Positions 53,450-62,402 of a stretch of DNA of 64,000 nucleotides are shown here, piece by piece (the stretch's first letter is position 1; every line of letters begins with the position of its first letter). The stretch covers positions 1,922,001-1,986,000 of the forward strand of contig NZ_CP109055.1 in the NCBI RefSeq assembly GCF_035975855.1, in the 5' to 3' direction. This stretch comes from Streptomyces sp. NBC_01304 (GTDB lineage Bacteria > Actinomycetota > Actinomycetes > Streptomycetales > Streptomycetaceae). The notes beneath the pieces were generated by a model. It was not told the origin of the DNA, did no database searches, and was given only the letters and a program-made list of their open reading frames with translations. The position numbers and the translations under genes are program-made.

Positions 53450-53475
53450 GATGCCGCTCCCTTCGGATCCTCGTC

Positions 53476-54996
53476 TCACCTGGCCGGATGGGCCGGCGCG
53501 GCCTCCGCCGGCGCACCCGCGCCCGCCTCCTCGCCGTGCCGCGCCAAAGGGTCCCCGCGACCGGCCATCAGCACGAACGCGGCGACGATGCCCAGCAGCA
53601 CGCAGGCCGCCGCGACACCGAACGCCGCCCTGAATCCCTCGGTGAGCGCCTCCGCCCTACTGCTCGCGCCGGCACGGCTCGTGGTGGTCGCCGCGACCGA
53701 GGCGAGGATGCCGAGGCCGAGCGCGCCACCGATCTGCTGGGTCGTGTTGAACAGCCCGGAGGCCAGCCCCGAGTCCTTCGCCGGGGCCCCGTGCACGGCG
53801 GCGATCGTCAACGGCACCACGGCCCCGCCGAACCCGATCCCGGCGAGCAGACACGGCCCGAGCAGATCGGCGGCGTACGAACCACCGGGCGCGGAGATCC
53901 GCGTGAACCAGGCCAGCCCGAGAAAGAGGCAGGCCAAGCCACCGACGAGAGTGGTCCGCAGCCCGAGCGAACCGGCCAGCCGCCCGGCCGCGTTGGCGGC
54001 CACCAGAATGCTCACGGTCAGCGGCAGATACGCCACGCCGATCGCCATGGCGTCGTAGTGCAGCACCTCACCCATGTAGAGGGAGAGGAAGAAGAACATC
54101 GCGAGCAGCCCCAGATTGAGCAGCAGGGCCACCACGTTGGCACCCCGCAGGGTGGGCAGCCGGAAGATGGACAGCGGCATGAGCGGCGACCGCGACCGCG
54201 CCTGCAGCACGAGGAACGCCGCAATCAGCACCGCACCCCCCGCGAAGCCGCCGAGGGTGGCAGCCGAGCCCCAGCCCGCACTCTCCGCATCCACGGCGGC
54301 GTACACGACCAGACAGAGACCGGCCGTGACAGTGACCGCGCTGGTGACGCCGAAACCCTGCGCGGTGCCGCGCTCGGCGGACTCCGCGAGCAGCCGCAGG
54401 GCCAGCAGGGCGACGACGAGACTGACGGGGACATTGACGAACAACACCCAACGCCACCCGATCCCCGAAGTGATGACCCCACCGAGCAGCACGCCCGCCG
54501 CGCCACCCGCGCCGGTGGCCGCTCCCCAAATACCCAGCGCCCGGTTGCGCTCCTTGCCCTCCGTGAAGGTCACGGTGAGCAGCGAGAGGGCGGCGGGCGA
54601 CACGAGCGCGGCACCGACCCCCTGCAGGGCCCGCCCGGCGATCAGCCACCCGGCGGTGGGCGCGAGTCCCCCGAGCAGCGAGGCGACACCGAACAGCGCG
54701 AGCCCCGCCATGAACATCCTGCGCCGACCGAGCCGATCGGCCAGCCGCCCGCCGAGGAGCAGCAGCCCGCCGAGCGCGAGCGTGTAGGCATTGACCACCC
54801 AGGACAGCGAACTCTCCGTGAAATGAAGGGACTTGGCTATGGGCGGCAGCGCGACATTGATGACCGAGGCATCGATCACGACGAGGAACTGGGCCATCGT
54901 CAGCAGGGCGAGTGCGGCGTTCCTGGCGCGGGGCGCGGCGGGTTGACCCGCGACGGGACGACTCGTGGAGGGTTGACTCCCGGCGTGTGGCGTCAT
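53476..54996 (-). CDS. DHA2-family MFS exporter (14 TM)
   Basis: 506 residues from ATG 54996. First helix ALLTMAQFLVVIDASVINVA, motif A GRLADRLGRRRMFMAG, motif C GIWGAATGAGGAAGVLLGG, and about 14 hydrophobic segments: the EmrB/QacA type. Follows SDR2 in the same direction (234-bp gap) and precedes rmlD by 26 bp, so it may be read from the dual-operator promoter at 56.2 kb. Likely exports the cluster product and gives self-resistance. Confidence 0.88.
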   Translation of the reverse strand: MTPHAGSQPSTSRPVAGQPAAPRARNAALALLTMAQFLVVIDASVINVALPPIAKSLHFTESSLSWVVNAYTLALGGLLLLGGRLADRLGRRRMFMAGLALFGVASLLGGLAPTAGWLIAGRALQGVGAALVSPAALSLLTVTFTEGKERNRALGIWGAATGAGGAAGVLLGGVITSGIGWRWVLFVNVPVSLVVALLALRLLAESAERGTAQGFGVTSAVTVTAGLCLVVYAAVDAESAGWGSAATLGGFAGGAVLIAAFLVLQARSRSPLMPLSIFRLPTLRGANVVALLLNLGLLAMFFFLSLYMGEVLHYDAMAIGVAYLPLTVSILVAANAAGRLAGSLGLRTTLVGGLACLFLGLAWFTRISAPGGSYAADLLGPCLLAGIGFGGAVVPLTIAAVHGAPAKDSGLASGLFNTTQQIGGALGLGILASVAATTTSRAGASSRAEALTEGFRAAFGVAAACVLLGIVAAFVLMAGRGDPLARHGEEAGAGAPAEAAPAHPAR

Positions 54997-55230
54997 GACG
55001 ACATGGCCTCTCGGGGCGTACGACGGTGAAGGACGGGCGGGGCCGAAGGCACCCCGGGGCCCCGCGCCCTGGCGGCGGCGCGGGGCGGTGGTTCCGCGCA
55101 TCGGGGGCGACGCGGGGCGGTGGTTCCGCGCCTCGGGGCGCGATGACGGCGGGCTCGCACGACTGCAGGGGCGCGGCACCGCACCGCCAGCAGCAGGGTC
55201 ACGTTATTTACAGCCCAAATCGCGGCGCGT

Positions 55231-56004
55231 TCAGTGCATGGCGAGGCCTCCGTCGACAGGGACGTACGCCCCGGTGATGTGGCGGCTGAGATCGCTGGCG
55301 AGGGCCACGACCGCGTCGGCCACGTCCGCGGCCTGGCCGAGCCTGCGCAGTGCGGTGCTGCCGGTGACGGCCTCGATGAGCTGCGGGGTGAGGGCGGCGG
55401 CGCTGCCGTCGGTGGCCACGAGTCCCGGTGCGACGGTGTTGACCCGGATGCCCTCGGGGCCGAGTTCCGCGGCGAGCACCCGCATCAGCGCGTCCTGGGT
55501 GGCCTTCGCCACCGCCACATGGGGCACCGCCGGCGCGCTGCTGCGGGACTCGGTGGAGCCGATGAAGACGATGCTGCCGCTGCGGCGCGCCCGCATGGCG
55601 GGGACGAGGAGCCGGCACAGGTGTGTCGTGGCCCGAAGTTGGGTGACCACCTGCTGCTCGATGGTGTCGCCCGCGTCGACCACGGGGCCGTGCACGAAAC
55701 TGCCCGGCCCTGCGGCGTTGCAGACCAGGACATCGATGTCGCCGAGCATGCCGACGGCCTGGTCGACGAGGGCGGTCGCGGCCGCGAAGTCGCTGACGTC
55801 GCCCTGTACGGCGACGGCCTTGGATCCCAAGTCCTCGATGTCGCGCACCACTTGGGCGGCGGGTCCCGCGCTGGTCAGGTAGTTGACGGCGACCGCGGCT
55901 CCGGCACGGCCGAGGGCCCGGGCGCAGGCGGCGCCGATGCCCCGGCTCGCGCCGGTGACGAGGGCCGTACGGCCGTCGAGGAGACGGCTGGCGGAAGTGC
56001 TCAT
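55231..56004 (-). CDS. FabG-like short-chain dehydrogenase lacking the catalytic Tyr (copy 2)
   Basis: 257 residues from ATG 56004 (AGGAG upstream). Aligns without gaps to the SDR at 43.1-43.9 kb over at least the first 170 residues. VTGASRGIGAACARALG cofactor site; S150 and K167 kept, but position 163 is Val instead of Tyr (PHVAVAKATQ). The identical loss in both copies shows the feature predates the duplication and is probably functional. Transcribed from promoter B with two operators; the divergent tetR2 completes a second copy of the SDR-TetR module. Confidence 0.8.
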   Translation of the reverse strand: MSTSASRLLDGRTALVTGASRGIGAACARALGRAGAAVAVNYLTSAGPAAQVVRDIEDLGSKAVAVQGDVSDFAAATALVDQAVGMLGDIDVLVCNAAGPGSFVHGPVVDAGDTIEQQVVTQLRATTHLCRLLVPAMRARRSGSIVFIGSTESRSSAPAVPHVAVAKATQDALMRVLAAELGPEGIRVNTVAPGLVATDGSAAALTPQLIEAVTGSTALRRLGQAADVADAVVALASDLSRHITGAYVPVDGGLAMH

Positions 56005-56201
56005 TCTCTGGTGCTCCTTGGTGCTCGGACGGGTGCGCGCGGAGTCGCGCGAGGCTCTCCTGCGGCGGGAGCCGGGCCGTCCCCGATGACGGCGCCTGCT
56101 CGTCGGACTGCTCCGAACCGCCTTGCTCCGACGCCCCGTTCCTCTGGTCCGCTCCAGGACCGCGACCGCGGTCCAGCCGTGGAAAGCGAACCCAATATGA
56201 T

Positions 56202-56261
56202 CGGAGGTCTTCCCTCCGATCCCACACCGGGAGAGTATCGGAGGGTTGCCCTTCGATACAA
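56202..56261 (-). promoter_or_regulatory. Dual-operator promoter B (SDR2; divergent tetR2)
   Basis: On the minus strand: -35 TTGTAT (56256-56261), 18-bp spacer holding CGGAGGGTTGCCCTTCG (56239-56255), -10 TACTCT (56232-56237). A second palindrome CGGAGGTCTTCCCTCCG (56202-56218) lies about +7 to +23. Centres are 37 bp apart. A plus-strand TATGAT (56196-56201) touches the left operator and may be the tetR2 -10. Confidence 0.75.
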
Positions 56262-56305
56262 GGGCCCCCTGCCGGGCCTGCCGTCGACCCCGAGGAGCCA
56301 GTCGA

Positions 56306-56995
56306 ATGCCTGCTTCGCGCCCCGAGATCAGCGATGTCAGCAAGGCCCGCGGCCCGCGCTACCGCCAGGAGGCGAGGCAGCGGCTGCTCAGCGCGGCCAG
56401 GATCGTCTTCCAGGAGGTCGGCCCCGAGGCGCCGCTCGATTCGATCGCCAGGCAGGCGGGCGTGGGCATCGCCACGCTGTACCGCCGCTTCCCGTCCCGC
56501 GAGGACCTGATCCGTGAGGTCTGCCTGGATGTGATGCGCGAGGTCACCCGGACCGTCGAGACGGCCCTGCGCGACGAGCCGGACGCCTATACGGCGCTGG
56601 TGCGCGTCCTGCACCACTGCGTCGCGACCCACTCCGCGGGCCTGCTGCCCGTCGCCGCCGGCCGCTTCCGCTCGACGGCGGAGATCCGCACGACGGTCGA
56701 CGCCTACCTGGCCGCGCTCACCGTGCTGCTCGAACACGCCCGCCGCGAAGGCACGTTGAAGGCCGACGTGAACCACGTCGACGTCCTGCTCCTGCTCACC
56801 CTGATCTCCCGCCCCCTGCCCGGCCTCGACGCTCCCTTGACCCGCCGCCTGGCCCACCGCTTCGCATCCCTCCTCGGCCCGAGCCTCGCCCAGCCGAGCG
56901 GCGAGCTGCCGGGGCCGGTGCTGGAGCAGGGCGCGTTGGACGCACTGTGGAACGGGGCGGGGGTGATGAGCGGCAGAGCCGACGACGACGCGTGA
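56306..56995 (+). CDS. TetR-family regulator (copy 2)
   Basis: 229 residues from ATG 56306 (GAGGAG nine bases upstream). HTH: LLSAARIVFQEVGPEAPLDS then IARQAGVGIATLYRRFPSRE; ligand domain AGLLPVAAGRF, VDVLLLLTLISRPLPG. Strongly similar to TetR1, differing mainly in lacking the Lys-rich tail. The near-identical recognition helix (VGIATLYRRFP) predicts that both bind the same CGGAGG-N5-CCTCCG sites. They could be co-repressors, or one a ligand-tuned variant. Confidence 0.9.
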   Translation: MPASRPEISDVSKARGPRYRQEARQRLLSAARIVFQEVGPEAPLDSIARQAGVGIATLYRRFPSREDLIREVCLDVMREVTRTVETALRDEPDAYTALVRVLHHCVATHSAGLLPVAAGRFRSTAEIRTTVDAYLAALTVLLEHARREGTLKADVNHVDVLLLLTLISRPLPGLDAPLTRRLAHRFASLLGPSLAQPSGELPGPVLEQGALDALWNGAGVMSGRADDDA

Positions 56996-57096
56996 GGGGC
57001 GCTGCGGGCGGCACGGCGGGGTCCGGTCGCGGGCCCAAGTCGGGGCATGCGCGGCGGGGTACCCCGGGCATACATGAAAGGCGCCCCGGACATGCG

Positions 57097-57125
57097 TGAG
57101 GGGCCATTCATCGAATGGCCCCTCA
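57097..57125. terminator. Bidirectional terminator between tetR2 and tRNA-Pro
   Basis: Perfect 12-bp stem TGAGGGGCCATT / AATGGCCCCTCA with a CATCG loop. It lies 102 bp after the tetR2 stop and 16 bp beyond the tRNA 3' end, and would end both convergent transcripts. Confidence 0.82.
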
Positions 57126-57140
57126 GCTGCGAAAACACCG

Positions 57141-57214
<74 letters not shown>

Positions 57215-57700
57215 GTGTTCGATCCGCGGGTTTCCCCGCCGCTCGGACAGACAGAACCTTACCTCACCTCGGACCTGCGGTGATCCACCGTTTCGGGGTA
57301 CCCGTCCGGCCCCGCTCGGGGCGGCGCCTCTCGCCCGAGGGGTGAGCACAGCGCTCTCGCTCCGCGACCGAGATGTGTTGATCCATGCGTACAGCGCGCG
57401 GCGATGTCGCTGTCGATCTCGTGCTGGTCGGATGCGGTACGGCTGCGCTCGGTCTTGATGGTCCGTCCATCAGAGGTGGTGCTTGAGCGCTTGAACGCTT
57501 GAACGCTTCAAATCCCAGCATGTGACAGACAGTTGGTCACCTCGACCCGCACCGGTGCACTGCGGCACCCGCGGACCACGGCGCTCGCCGCACTGATTCG
57601 GGATCCCGCGCGCCCAGCCCTGCATCCGTCCAATCGTGCCAATCGTGATCAGAAAACCGTTGACGCGGCACAGTCGCTCGCGGAGAGTTCCGATGCACGA
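57215..57700. other. Intergenic region with iterated octamers
   Basis: No supported gene. Contains the tRNA promoter (reading left) and the upstream region of the TPR-like gene. At 57481-57512 four consecutive 8-mers read GCTTGAGC, GCTTGAAC, GCTTGAAC, GCTTCAAA; their complement is also GTTCAAGC-like, so the array is partly palindromic and could bind a protein. Confidence 0.5.
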
Positions 57701-58522
57701 ATGGGGTGGGAAGTGGAACGACAGCAGTACATCGAACGGTGCTCCGAACTCTTTGCGGTCGGTGCGCACGCGGCGGTCCGGGGCGTCGCGGAGGAGGGGC
57801 TCGCCGACCTCGGCGGTGATCCGGTGCTCTACCGGTGGCTCGGGCAGGCGCACGCCGCGGAGGACGAGGACGACCATGACACCGAGGCCGAGTCGGCCTA
57901 CCGGCAGGGCCTCGCGCTCGCGCCGGACGACCTCGGGCTCCTGGTGTCCTACCTCGAACTCTGTCTGCGCGCCGACGGGTTTGAATACCCCGGCCGCGCC
58001 AAGCGCGCGGTGACCCTGCAAGCACAGATCGAGGATCTCGCCCCGCCCGGCTCCCCGGAGCGTGCACGGGTCGACGATGCCGTGGGCTGGGCCGGCCGCG
58101 GGTACTGGGACGATCTCAAGGTCGGCGTTCTGCAGGGACAGGTACGACAGGCGGAGCAGGCGGAACAAGGCGAGCAGGTGGCCGCCGCCCTGCGGAGCAA
58201 GGAGCCGGTCGCGGACGCGGGCGAGGACCTGCGCACGGCCGAACTGGCCGCCGCGGTCGAGCTGCTGCAGGGGCCGGCCAACGCCCCGCTGCGTTTGCTG
58301 ATCAGGCATCGGGTCGCGGCCTACGCGGTGACGTTGCTGCTGTCCTTCGGCCTCAACAAGTGGCTGGTGATGAGCGGCATACTGGAGTTCAGCCTGTGGG
58401 GCTGGCTGTGCTGGATCCCGGTGCTCGCCGCGGAGGCCAAGCTGCGGCAGGCGCGGAGACTGGGCCGCGAACGGGTCATCGCCCGGATCCAGGAGCGCCA
58501 CGCGTCGGCAGACGCCGCCTGA
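57701..58522 (+). CDS. TPR-like protein with C-terminal membrane segments
   Basis: About 273 residues from ATG 57701 (GTG 57713 also possible; the frame is open further upstream without a good start). Residues ~1-130 have TPR-like helices: VLYRWLGQAHAAEDEDDHDT, AYRQGLALAPDDLGLLVSYL. A charged helix follows. The C-terminus has two hydrophobic segments (VAAYAVTLLLSFGLNKWLVM and FSLWGWLCWIPVLAAEA), so the TPR part would be cytoplasmic. Function unknown. Confidence 0.75.
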   Translation: MGWEVERQQYIERCSELFAVGAHAAVRGVAEEGLADLGGDPVLYRWLGQAHAAEDEDDHDTEAESAYRQGLALAPDDLGLLVSYLELCLRADGFEYPGRAKRAVTLQAQIEDLAPPGSPERARVDDAVGWAGRGYWDDLKVGVLQGQVRQAEQAEQGEQVAAALRSKEPVADAGEDLRTAELAAAVELLQGPANAPLRLLIRHRVAAYAVTLLLSFGLNKWLVMSGILEFSLWGWLCWIPVLAAEAKLRQARRLGRERVIARIQERHASADAA

Positions 58523-58587
58523 GCCCGGCTGCGCCGGTGGTGGTGGCCGGCAGGTGCAGCGGGTGGCCGAAGGGTGACAATCGACGA

Positions 58588-59151
58588 GTGACCACCCCAC
58601 CCGCCCCGGACCCCGCCGACCCCACCGCCGCCCGCGACCGCGACAGCGACGGCCGGGCCCGCAACGCCCGCCCCCGCGACGGACTCGGCCGCCCGCTCCC
58701 CTACGGCGCCGAGGGCGTCGCCCGTCAGCCCGAGGGGATCGTGCGCTCCCCCGCCGCCACGCTCACCGAGGCCCAGACCCTCCTCGACGCGGGCAAGCCC
58801 TTCCATGCGCACGAGGTGTTCGAGGATGCCTGGAAGTCGGGGCCCGCGGACGAAGAGACGCTGTGGCGGGGCCTCGCGCAGCTCGCGGTCGGCCTCACCC
58901 ATGCGGCGCGGGGCAATGCGACGGGCGGGGCCCGGCTGTTGCGCCGGGGTGCCGCGGCGCTCGGACGCGTACCGGAAGTCGCGGGCACCGGACTGCCGTA
59001 CGGAATCGACGGGCCCGGACTGACCGTCTGGGCCGAGGAGTTGGCGACGCGGGCCGAGCGGGAGACGAAGCCCATCGACGCGGCGGCCTGCGCGCCCACG
59101 CTCCGCACGGAGCCGCGCCCGCAGCCTCCCGAAGGGCGTACGGCAGACTGA
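58588..59151 (+). CDS. DUF309 family protein
   Basis: 187 residues from GTG 58588. After a disordered Asp/Arg-rich N-terminus, residues ~55-125 match DUF309: ALLDAGKPFHAHEVFEDAWK-like (LLDAGKPFHAHEVFEDAWKS), EETLWRGLAQLAVGLTHAAR, GNATGGARLLRRGAAAL. The His/Glu pattern is a conserved helical site of unknown role. Ends 4 bp before cobF. Confidence 0.85.
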   Translation: MTTPPAPDPADPTAARDRDSDGRARNARPRDGLGRPLPYGAEGVARQPEGIVRSPAATLTEAQTLLDAGKPFHAHEVFEDAWKSGPADEETLWRGLAQLAVGLTHAARGNATGGARLLRRGAAALGRVPEVAGTGLPYGIDGPGLTVWAEELATRAERETKPIDAAACAPTLRTEPRPQPPEGRTAD

Positions 59152-59155
59152 CCCG

Positions 59156-59974
59156 GTGCGAACCATTCATGTCATCGGCATCGGCGCGGGCGACCCCGAC
59201 CACCTGACCCTGCAGGCCGTCAAGGCGATCCAGGACACCGACGTCTTCTTCATCCTGGACAAGGGCGAGGAGAAGTCGGACCTGACGCAGCTGCGCCGGG
59301 ACATTCTGGACGCCCACATACCGGGCGGCGCGTACCGCCTGGTGGAGGCCCGCGACCCGGACCGCGACCGCCGCACGAGCAACTACGCGCCGGCCGTGGA
59401 CGACTGGCGCAGCCGCCGGGCCGACATCTACGAGCGGCTGATCCTGGACGAGCTGGCCGAGGACGAGACCGGGGCGTTCCTGGTGTGGGGCGATCCGGCG
59501 CTGTACGACAGCACGCTCGGCATCCTCGAGGAGATCCTCGACCGCGGGAACGTCTCCTTCGACCACGACGTCGTGCCCGGCATCAGCAGCGTCTCGGCGC
59601 TCGTGGCCAAGCACCGCACGGGCCTCAACCGGGTGGCGCGACCCGTGCAGATCACGACGGGCCGGCGGCTCGCCCAGGGGTTCCCCGAGGGCGTGGACGA
59701 CGTGGTCGTGATGCTGGACGCCCATCAGGCGTTCCGCCAGTACGTGACGGACGGCACGGCGGATGGCACGGCGGATGACGCTGCGGCGGATTCCGGACCG
59801 GCGATGGACATGGACATCTACTGGGGCGCATACATCGGCACCCCCGACGAGATCCTGGTCTCCGGCCCGCTCGCCGAGGCCGCGCCGAAGATCGAGCGGC
59901 TGCGGGCCGAGGCCCGGGAGCGCAAGGGCTGGATCATGGACACCTATCTGCTGCGGCGCAACCCGGAGCGCTAG
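59156..59974 (+). CDS. cobF: Precorrin-6A synthase (deacetylating)
   Basis: 272 residues from GTG 59156. Tetrapyrrole methylase fold: IHVIGIGAGDPDHLTLQAVK, AFLVWGDPALYDSTLGILEE, VVPGISSVSALVAKHRTGLN. CobF methylates C1 of precorrin-5 with SAM and releases acetate in aerobic cobalamin synthesis. A short Asp/Thr/Ala repeat (~200-215) is an insertion. No other cob gene is in the window. Its TAG stop is supplied by the CTAG end of the repeat element that follows. Confidence 0.9.
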   Translation: MRTIHVIGIGAGDPDHLTLQAVKAIQDTDVFFILDKGEEKSDLTQLRRDILDAHIPGGAYRLVEARDPDRDRRTSNYAPAVDDWRSRRADIYERLILDELAEDETGAFLVWGDPALYDSTLGILEEILDRGNVSFDHDVVPGISSVSALVAKHRTGLNRVARPVQITTGRRLAQGFPEGVDDVVVMLDAHQAFRQYVTDGTADGTADDAAADSGPAMDMDIYWGAYIGTPDEILVSGPLAEAAPKIERLRAEARERKGWIMDTYLLRRNPER

Positions 59975-60151
59975 GGCGTGTGTCGGAAGTCCCTCCGTCC
60001 GCCCGGAGGGCGGGCCCTGCGGCGTCTCGTGCGTGCTCTCGGCGTGCCGGGCGGAAGTCCTCGTACTGGACGTACTTGGGTTTTCGCCCGGCACGCCGAG
60101 AGTGCGTGCCGGGCGTCGCGGGGCAGGAGGGACTTCCGACACACGCCCTAG
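59971..60151. repeat. MITE-like palindromic element, copy 3
   Basis: 181 bp bounded by CTAG. Terminal arms CTAGGGCGTGTGTCGGAAGT... / ...ACTTCCGACACACGCCCTAG pair perfectly but differ in sequence from the arms of copies 1 and 2. The core (GTGCGTGCTCTCGGCGTGCC; TCGTACTGGACGTACTTGGG) is nearly the same. The left end provides the cobF stop codon. Confidence 0.82.
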
Positions 60152-60235
60152 GTCCGCCCCGCTCGGCGGTCGGGGCGTCACCGGTACGGCGTACACCGCA
60201 TGCACATGGTGGTGGCCCACACAAGAGTGGCTGGT

Positions 60236-62308
60236 GTGACCACCACTGCCGAGGCCCCCGCGGCCGCCACCGCCCCGCCCGTGCTGGATGTGCGGACACG
60301 GAACGTCGTGTTCGTCACGATCATGCTCGGCGTGCTGCTCGCCGCCCTCGACCAGACGATCGTGGGCACCGCGCTGCCCACGATCGTGGCCGACCTGGGC
60401 GGCGGCGCCCACATGTCGTGGGTGGTGACCGCCTATCTGCTCGCCGAGACGGTGTCGACGGTCCTGGTCGGCAAGTTCGGTGACCTCTTCGGCCGGAAGG
60501 TGATCTTCCAGGTCTCGGCGATCGTCTTCATCGTCGGCTCGCTCCTGTGCGGTCTGGCCGGGAACATGCTGATGCTGATCGCCTTCCGCGGCATCCAGGG
60601 CATCGGCGCGGGCGGTCTGATGGTGACCGCGATGGCGCTGATCGCGGATGTGATCCCGCTGCGCGAGCGCGGCAAGTACCAGGGGGCGATCGGCGCGGTC
60701 TTCGGCGTCTCGACGGTCATCGGCCCGCTGCTCGGCGGCCTCTTCACGGACCACCTGTCCTGGCGCTGGGCCTTCTACGTCAACGTACCGATCGCGATCG
60801 CCGTGGTGATCGCGGCCGCGCGCACCATCCCGAGCGTCCGGTCCGCGGTCCGCCCGGCCATCGACTACCTCGGCATCGCGCTGGTCGCGATCGGCTCCAG
60901 CGCGCTGATCCTGGCGACGAGTTGGGGCGGCAACGAGTACGCCTGGGGCTCACCCACGATCATCGGCCTGTTCGTGGGCGGCATCGTGGCGCTCGCCCTG
61001 TTCTGCGTGGTGGAGACGCGGGCGGCCGAACCGATGCTGCCGATGCGGCTGTTCGCGAATCCGGTGTTCACGGTCTGCTCGATCCTGTCCTTCATCGTGG
61101 GCTTCGCGATGCTGGGTGCGATGACGTTCCTGCCGACCTTCTTGCAGTACGTCGACGGGGATTCGGCCACGATCTCCGGCGTCCGCACGCTGCCGATGGT
61201 CGCGGGCCTCCTCATCGCGTCCATCTTCAGCGGCAACGTCGTCAGCAAGACCGGCACCTACCGGATCTTCCCGATCATCGGCTCCCTGGTGATGGGCGTA
61301 GGCCTCTATCTCCTCTCCCTGATGGGCACGGACAGCAACATCTGGCTCGAGTCCTTCTACATGTTCGTGCTCGGTGTCGGAATCGGTCTGTGCATGCAGG
61401 TCCTGACGATCGCCGTGCAGAACACCGTGGACTACTCCGACCTCGGCACCGCGACCTCCGGCGTGACGTTCTTCCGCACACTGGGCAGTGCGTTCGGCAC
61501 GGCGGTGTTCGGCACGATCTACGCCAACACCCTGAAGCCGAACATGAAGGAAGGCGTGGCCGCCGCGGCCGCGACCGGCGCCGACCCGGCGATGGTCGCC
61601 AAGGCGGCGGGGAGCCCACAGGGCCTGCACGGACTGCCGACGGCGACGGCCGCGCCGATCATCAAGGCGTACGCCGACTCCCTGCACACGGTCTTCCTCT
61701 GGACGGTCCCCGTCGCGGTCGTCGGCTTCGTCATCGCCCTCTTCCTCAAGCAGGTGAAGCTGCGCGACAGCGCTCAGGCGGGCGCGTCCGACATGGGCGA
61801 GGGCTTCTCCTCGCCGGTCGCCACGGGTGACTCGGACCGGATCCTGGAGCTGGGCATCGGAAAGATCATCCGGGCGAAGGGGATGGCCGACGCACGCAAG
61901 GTCGTCGCCGGGTCCGACACTCGCCTCGACATGGCCGGGGCCTGGGCGGTCATGCAGGTCGACTTCTTCACGCGGATGGTCGGCCACGCGAGCCTCGGCC
62001 TGATCGCGGCCCGCCGGCAGCTGCCGCCCGAGGTCCTTGTCCCGGTGTTCGACCGGATGGCCGACGAGGGCTTCCTGTCCCGCGAGGGCACCTACTTCTC
62101 CCTGACACCGGCGGGCGAGCGCGAGGCCGAGACGATCGGCAAGGCCTGGGCGGCCTGGCTGGGCGACCAGCTGGAGTCGGACCTCGGACACCCGGCAGGG
62201 CCCGAACTGCGCGCGGCGGTCGACCGGATCGCGAAGCGGCTGCTGGCGGAGGATCTGGCGCACGGGATGCCGGGCGGGCAGGGGAAGGTGCCGGCGGGGT
62301 CGCGCTAG
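60236..62308 (+). CDS. DHA2-family MFS transporter with C-terminal winged-helix-like extension
   Basis: 690 residues from GTG 60236; starts at 60200 or 60206 are possible but lack ribosome sites. Residues ~20-515 are a 14-TM EmrB/QacA drug-proton antiporter: [53 protein letters not shown]. Residues ~545-690 are soluble: [54 protein letters not shown], which resembles a MarR/PadR-like winged helix. Such fusions could couple efflux to a sensed ligand; the DNA-binding claim is inference. Confidence 0.85.
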   Translation: MTTTAEAPAAATAPPVLDVRTRNVVFVTIMLGVLLAALDQTIVGTALPTIVADLGGGAHMSWVVTAYLLAETVSTVLVGKFGDLFGRKVIFQVSAIVFIVGSLLCGLAGNMLMLIAFRGIQGIGAGGLMVTAMALIADVIPLRERGKYQGAIGAVFGVSTVIGPLLGGLFTDHLSWRWAFYVNVPIAIAVVIAAARTIPSVRSAVRPAIDYLGIALVAIGSSALILATSWGGNEYAWGSPTIIGLFVGGIVALALFCVVETRAAEPMLPMRLFANPVFTVCSILSFIVGFAMLGAMTFLPTFLQYVDGDSATISGVRTLPMVAGLLIASIFSGNVVSKTGTYRIFPIIGSLVMGVGLYLLSLMGTDSNIWLESFYMFVLGVGIGLCMQVLTIAVQNTVDYSDLGTATSGVTFFRTLGSAFGTAVFGTIYANTLKPNMKEGVAAAAATGADPAMVAKAAGSPQGLHGLPTATAAPIIKAYADSLHTVFLWTVPVAVVGFVIALFLKQVKLRDSAQAGASDMGEGFSSPVATGDSDRILELGIGKIIRAKGMADARKVVAGSDTRLDMAGAWAVMQVDFFTRMVGHASLGLIAARRQLPPEVLVPVFDRMADEGFLSREGTYFSLTPAGEREAETIGKAWAAWLGDQLESDLGHPAGPELRAAVDRIAKRLLAEDLAHGMPGGQGKVPAGSR

Positions 62309-62402
62309 GGCCTGTGTGACGTTGATCTGCTGCCGCCGGGCGGTGTCAGTCCGCTGAAGTAGCCTTCCCGCCACCGCACGTCGACTGGAAGGTTCAAGAG
62401 AA

